NCBI GenBank assembly: GCA_028871195.1
Contig: JAGWNT010000036.1
Location: forward strand, 1-35,321
Length of the DNA: 35,321 nucleotides
Source of the DNA: REEB85 sp018971455
Lineage (GTDB): Bacteria > Pseudomonadota > Alphaproteobacteria > Acetobacterales > Acetobacteraceae
Direction of reading: 5' to 3'
The position numbers were made by a program, and so were the translations under genes. Shown in pieces: positions 31,545-35,321 of this stretch. The notes below the pieces were generated by a model. That model was not told where the DNA came from, did no database searches, and worked only from the letters and a program-made list of their open reading frames with translations. The number at the start of each line of letters is the position of its first letter. Positions within the stretch are counted from its first letter, which is position 1.

Positions 31545-32300
31545 TCAGTTCTGCGTCAAGCCGGCATCGACGATGAAATTGGCGCCCGTGCATCCGGCCG
31601 ATTCGTCGGAGCCCAGAAAGAGCGCCATGCTCGCCACATGCTCCGGTTGAAGCCTGAACTTCAGCGCCTGCAACTCGAGAATCTGCTGATTGATCGCCGG
31701 CGTGGACCACAGGCGCAGCTGGCGCTCCGTCACGATCGCACCCGGGACGATGCAGTTGACGCGAATGCCGTTCGTCCCGAGCTCGCGCGCCAGCGTCCTC
31801 GTCATGCCGTTGATCGCCGCCTTGGAGGTCGTGTAGCCGACCATTCCCGGCCGCCCGCGCAGCCACGATACCGACCCCATCAGGATGATGCTGCCGCGAC
31901 CCTGCGCGGCCATGGCGGGTGCCACGGCCTGGCTCGCGAAGAACTGGTGATCGAGATTGAGCGCCAATGCCTTCCGCCAGTAATCCGGCTCCACCACGGC
32001 CATGTCGTGCCGGTCATCGCGCGCGGCATTGTTCACCAGCACGTCGATCCCGCCGAAATCGCTCAGGAACTGCCCGATCACCGCCCGCAGCGCGGCGATA
32101 TCGGTGACGTCGCAGGGCCGGAACATGGCCGGAATATCGCGCGCGAGCGCCGTGCCCGCGGCTTCGTCGATGTCGAGAAACGCGACCCGCGCGCCCTGGG
32201 CGGCGAAGGCGCGGACCATATCCGCACCGATTCCCGAGGCGCCGCCGGTGATCAGCACCCGGCTTCCGGCCAATGATCGGTAGGTGACCGGCGGGGTCAT
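31545..32300 (-). CDS. Short-chain dehydrogenase, probable sulfoquinovose dehydrogenase
   Basis: A 251-residue classical SDR. The cofactor loop is TGGASGIG (18-25), Asp43 after the second strand suggests NAD(H), NNA lies at 90-92, and the catalytic residues are Ser143, Tyr156 and Lys160 (GYTTSKAA). Enzyme type is certain; the substrate is inferred. It sits between a mutarotase and a KERWY sulfoquinovosidase with gaps of 1 and 5 bases. In the sulfo-Entner-Doudoroff route the first step is NAD-dependent oxidation of sulfoquinovose to sulfogluconolactone by an SDR. Another sugar dehydrogenase activity is possible. Start ATG 32300 follows GAGG. Confidence 0.85.
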   Translation of the reverse strand: MTPPVTYRSLAGSRVLITGGASGIGADMVRAFAAQGARVAFLDIDEAAGTALARDIPAMFRPCDVTDIAALRAVIGQFLSDFGGIDVLVNNAARDDRHDMAVVEPDYWRKALALNLDHQFFASQAVAPAMAAQGRGSIILMGSVSWLRGRPGMVGYTTSKAAINGMTRTLARELGTNGIRVNCIVPGAIVTERQLRLWSTPAINQQILELQALKFRLQPEHVASMALFLGSDESAGCTGANFIVDAGLTQN

Positions 32301-32301
32301 G

Positions 32302-33183
32302 TCACGCGGCCTCGCGGCGGAAGGTGATGCGCCCGCTGCTGGTCTCGCCGGGTGCGAGGACGACCATGCCATGTCCGGCGGCGTTCATGCGGTTCAGCCC
32401 GTCATTCATGTTGGTCACCGGCTCCACGGCGCAGAAATCCTTGCTCTCCGGCACGAAGATCACGACGTGGCGGAAGATCGCATCGGCGCGGATCGTCACG
32501 GCGTGGCCTTGCGTGAGACGGTCCCGGGCGGGATGGCTCAGCCGCGCCGTGCCGGGCCAGTCGGCGAAGCAGTTATCCACCACCACGTCATCGAGGGCCC
32601 GCCCGTCGGCAAAATCCCACGGCTCCGGCACGTCGCTGCGATGGGTCGGGATCATGTCCGCGCCATTGTGCCACACCGTCCGCGCCGCGAGTTGCAGCCG
32701 CGTTCCCGGATGGCGCGGGAAATAGGGATGCAGGCCGAAGCCGGCCGGCGCGGATGCATAGTGCTGGTTGGTGATGGCGAGATCGCAGATCAGGGCTTCG
32801 GCTTCCAAGGTGAAGCGTTGCTCGGCGCGGAAGGCGAAGGGCCAGAGCGGGCCCGGATGATGCTCCACCATCAGATGGGCGGTATTGCCGTGCGTGGATC
32901 CCTGCCACGCCAGCTGCCATGCGGCGCCATGGATGGCGAAACCGCCCAACAGGGCCGGAAGTTCATAGCTCTGCCCGGCAAAGGTGAAGCGCCGGCCGGC
33001 GACACGGTTGGAGAAGGGGAAGAGCGGGTAGCAGCCGAGATCGCGCGGGCCCTGTGGTGCCGCGGTCGCCAGCGGGCGGAGCAGGTCCACGCCGTCGTGG
33101 CGCCAATAGGCGATGCCCCCGCCCATCGCCGGCGCCAGGGCGAGGGAGGCCGGGTCGTTGCGCAGTGTCAGGAACGCGCTCAT
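32302..33183 (-). CDS. Aldose 1-epimerase family protein, probable sulfoquinovose mutarotase
   Basis: A 293-residue galactose-mutarotase-fold protein. The substrate-binding and catalytic histidines are His85 (GGFAIHGAAW) and His152 (GFGLHPYFPRHPG), and PFSNRVAGRRF (56-66) is the family's N-R motif. Near the C-terminus CAVEPVTNMNDGLNR and LAPGETSSGRI match the family, the latter with the likely catalytic Glu. Ring-form interconversion of the sugar freed by the GH31 enzyme would suit the SDR next to it; E. coli YihR plays such a role for sulfoquinovose. ATG 33183 overlaps the upstream acylase stop by four bases (ATGA). Confidence 0.87.
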   Translation of the reverse strand: MSAFLTLRNDPASLALAPAMGGGIAYWRHDGVDLLRPLATAAPQGPRDLGCYPLFPFSNRVAGRRFTFAGQSYELPALLGGFAIHGAAWQLAWQGSTHGNTAHLMVEHHPGPLWPFAFRAEQRFTLEAEALICDLAITNQHYASAPAGFGLHPYFPRHPGTRLQLAARTVWHNGADMIPTHRSDVPEPWDFADGRALDDVVVDNCFADWPGTARLSHPARDRLTQGHAVTIRADAIFRHVVIFVPESKDFCAVEPVTNMNDGLNRMNAAGHGMVVLAPGETSSGRITFRREAA

Positions 33184-35321
33184 GCGGGGGTCAGCTCCAG
33201 CACCGTCTCGGCGGCGGCGTCGATCGCGGCCGGCGAGTAGAGCAGGGGGACATATTCGCCCGCCGCCCAGAGCGGCGCCAGATCGTCATAATGGCGCGAC
33301 CGCGGATCGCCGGACTGGCCGGGCGCATTGATCGCGCGGCTGTTGTCCCAGTTCCCGACATCCACGACCATGCGGAACGAGGCACCGTAGGTGACGCGGA
33401 AATCCGGCAGCCGATAGGTCGCGGCCATCGCCGTCGAGCCGGATCCCCCCTTCGCCAGCCCGCCGACATCGCGCATCTCCGGCACGATCCGCGACAGCGG
33501 ATGCGTGAAGTGGCCGTGGTGCAGATTTCCCCAGGCCCAGGCGGCGGGGTCGGTGCCGAGGCGCGCGCGGCACTCGCCGAAGGCGGCGGCGAGGGTGCGC
33601 GCCAGCAGCAGGTCGCGGTCCGCCAGCCGCGCATCCGGCGTCTCCAGGAGGGCGAGCAGCGTCTCCACGTCGCCCGGCACCATCAAGGGGCGGATCGCCT
33701 TGTCCGGGGCGATGCGGTCGAGCAGGGCGGGCTTGAGGTGGCGCGACCACCACATCTCGTGCAGCGCCGCCGCGGCCGAGTTGCGCCCGAGGTGGAAATC
33801 CCATCCGCGCAGCAGCGCGAGGGCGGCGGCGGCATCGCCATCGGCCGTCAGCCGCGCCAGCAACGGCGCGAGGCGCCGGGCCGGCACGGAGAGGTCATCG
33901 GTTTGCAAGCGCATAGAATCCGCCAGGCCGTGACGGTTCTGCCCGTCGAGCACCTCGTGAATGCGCGTGGTGCGCGAGCGCTCGGCCCATTCGAAGCCGA
34001 GCTTGACGCGATCATAGGCGAAGTCGCTCGGCAGGTTCATCTCGTTGGCCGTGGCGACGAAGCCGCGCGGCGGGTTCACCGATTTCGGCAACTCGTCGAA
34101 GCGATGAAATCCGGCCCACTCGTACCGTCCGTCACCCGGCACCGGCAGCAATCCATCCCAGTTCGGCCGCACCGGCGCGGCACCGGCGGCGAACCAGGCG
34201 ATATTGCCCTTCACATCGGCATAGACCTGGTTGACCGAGGGCGTCGACCAGTTCCGCAACGTGGCCGCGAACGCCTCGGGCGACTCGACGCCAAGATAGG
34301 CGAGGCTGGTGAAATACGCCGAGGCCCCGGGCTCGAACCACACCGAACGCAGGGCAAAAGCCCTGTGCCCGGCGGCATCCTCGCGCAACACCGGGCCGTG
34401 GCGGGTGAATTTCAACACCACCTCCTGCGGCTCCGCCCCTTTCACGGCGATGTGCTCGCGCCGCACGGTCATGCGCTCCCAGCCCTCCTGATAGCGATAG
34501 AGCTCCGGATCGTCGGGATGGGTCTCGTAGAAATAGAGATCCTCCTGGTCCATCGGGAAGATCGTCAGGCTGAACGCCGCGGTCGCGTTGTGACCGATCG
34601 AGACGCCGGGCAAGGCCGGCTCGCCGGCGCCGATCACGTCGATGCCCGGTCCGGTCAGGTGAATGATGGAGCGCAGCGAGGGCAGCGCATGGGCGCGGTG
34701 CGGATCGCTGGCCAGGATCGGCCGCCCCGTCTCGCTGCGGCCGGCGGAGATCGCCCAGTTGTTCGATCCCTCCTCATAGACGTCGCCCTGGTCGCTCACG
34801 CCGGTCCAGCGCCAGGCATCGGCCAGCGTCGCCGCCAGCCGCTCGGGCGAAATATCGATCCGTGCCGTGGCGAGCTTGAAGTCGGTCAGCACATCGGCGG
34901 GGATCATGGCGGGATCGAGGCCCTCGGGCATCATCGGCGTCCAGGGCGGCTCGATGCTGCGGCGGGCAAGGTCGGTCTCCTGGTCGGCATGGGCGAGCAC
35001 CTGGGCGCGCGCCACCTCGGAGAGCACGTTGCGCACCAGTGCATTGCTGCGGATGCGCACGATGTCGGCGGCCCCCCAGCGCCCGGGCCGGATGCCCATG
35101 GCGGCGAACTCCGGCGCCATCAGGTCGGGCCGGCTCTGCGCAAGCGAAATCCAGGCATTGATGCCGGCCGCGAACGCCTCGCAGATGCCGCGCGCATCGG
35201 CCACGCCATAGGCCGCCCACTCGGCCTGCATGTCGCCGCGGTAGAGCAGCAGCCGTGCGGCGCGGTCCTGCGCCAGGAAGCCCGGCCCGAAATCCGCCGC
35301 CATCTCGCCCAGGCCGCGCTT
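33180..35321 (-). CDS. Penicillin-acylase-family Ntn hydrolase, 5' end cut by window edge
   Basis: At least 713 residues; the frame is open to the last base, so the N-terminus is missing. It is a member of the penicillin acylase/AHL acylase family, which is cut from one chain into two and uses the new N-terminal Ser of the beta chain. The processing site is EEGSNNWAIS, with the Ser codon at 34764-34766 and Gly before it. Downstream are DPHRAHALPS, the oxyanion/active-site GHNATAAFSLTIF and TANEMNLPS, whose Asn matches the catalytic Asn of the family. Whether a signal peptide exists cannot be seen. Its stop overlaps the mutarotase start, so it belongs to the sulfoquinovose unit. The substrate is unknown; amides are usual for the family. 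Confidence 0.88.
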   Translation of the reverse strand, partial: KRGLGEMAADFGPGFLAQDRAARLLLYRGDMQAEWAAYGVADARGICEAFAAGINAWISLAQSRPDLMAPEFAAMGIRPGRWGAADIVRIRSNALVRNVLSEVARAQVLAHADQETDLARRSIEPPWTPMMPEGLDPAMIPADVLTDFKLATARIDISPERLAATLADAWRWTGVSDQGDVYEEGSNNWAISAGRSETGRPILASDPHRAHALPSLRSIIHLTGPGIDVIGAGEPALPGVSIGHNATAAFSLTIFPMDQEDLYFYETHPDDPELYRYQEGWERMTVRREHIAVKGAEPQEVVLKFTRHGPVLREDAAGHRAFALRSVWFEPGASAYFTSLAYLGVESPEAFAATLRNWSTPSVNQVYADVKGNIAWFAAGAAPVRPNWDGLLPVPGDGRYEWAGFHRFDELPKSVNPPRGFVATANEMNLPSDFAYDRVKLGFEWAERSRTTRIHEVLDGQNRHGLADSMRLQTDDLSVPARRLAPLLARLTADGDAAAALALLRGWDFHLGRNSAAAALHEMWWSRHLKPALLDRIAPDKAIRPLMVPGDVETLLALLETPDARLADRDLLLARTLAAAFGECRARLGTDPAAWAWGNLHHGHFTHPLSRIVPEMRDVGGLAKGGSGSTAMAATYRLPDFRVTYGASFRMVVDVGNWDNSRAINAPGQSGDPRSRHYDDLAPLWAAGEYVPLLYSPAAIDAAAETVLELTPA

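Overview
The window is very GC-rich and densely coded. The block rpoZ-rsh-acpS-lepB-rnc-era-recO-parC, the bifunctional Rsh, the alphaproteobacterial-type ParC and the overall codon use point to an alphaproteobacterium, most likely in the Rhodospirillales/Acetobacteraceae. This placement is inferred from gene content; no rRNA is present. I saw no tRNA, rRNA, insertion sequence, CRISPR array or phage gene.

Left part (1-3607, minus strand): a phnD-phnC-phnE ABC importer for phosphonate, phosphite or a similar oxyanion, followed by the N-terminal part of a LuxR-family-like regulator that runs off the left edge. A hairpin lies between phnD and phnC, and a hairpin pair follows phnE.

3608-10781 (plus): six tightly packed genes, hyfB-hyfC-hyfE-hyfF-hyfG-hyfI, encoding a complex I / group 4 hydrogenase-like membrane complex. 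The large subunit HyfG has lost all four nickel-binding cysteines, while HyfI keeps the four ligands of the proximal [4Fe-4S] cluster and the membrane subunits keep the Glu/Lys residues of the proton path. This matches the energy-converting hydrogenase-related (Ehr) complexes, which are not hydrogenases and whose reaction is unknown. No ferredoxin-like, formate or NADH input subunit is encoded beside it.

10817-14249 (minus): an HtrA/DegP-type periplasmic protease preceded by a small exported protein made almost wholly of 11-residue repeats, apparently one operon with a possible heat-shock (RpoH) promoter; then a family 5-like uracil-DNA glycosylase and a NYN-domain protein.

14400-24698 (plus): folK, then the housekeeping series rpoZ, rsh, acpS, lepB, rnc, era, a YciA-like thioesterase, a Nudix hydrolase, recO and parC, many with overlapping stop/start codons. 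It covers folate synthesis, RNA polymerase assembly, the stringent response, lipid/ACP activation, protein export, RNA processing, ribosome assembly, recombination and chromosome decatenation.

24706-28050 (minus): a class C beta-lactamase-like serine hydrolase, an M20 metallopeptidase and a DUF1217-like (flagella-associated) protein. 28165-29538 (plus): an MFS exporter.

29539-35321 (minus): a four-gene unit, transcribed from the right edge inward, encoding a penicillin-acylase-family Ntn hydrolase (5' end cut by the window), an aldose 1-epimerase, a short-chain dehydrogenase and a GH31 sulfoquinovosidase. The GH31 enzyme carries every residue of the KERWY sulfonate-binding signature, so this looks like the front end of a sulfoquinovose (plant sulfolipid head group) pathway, probably sulfo-Entner-Doudoroff. 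The remaining pathway genes would have to lie beyond the right edge or elsewhere.
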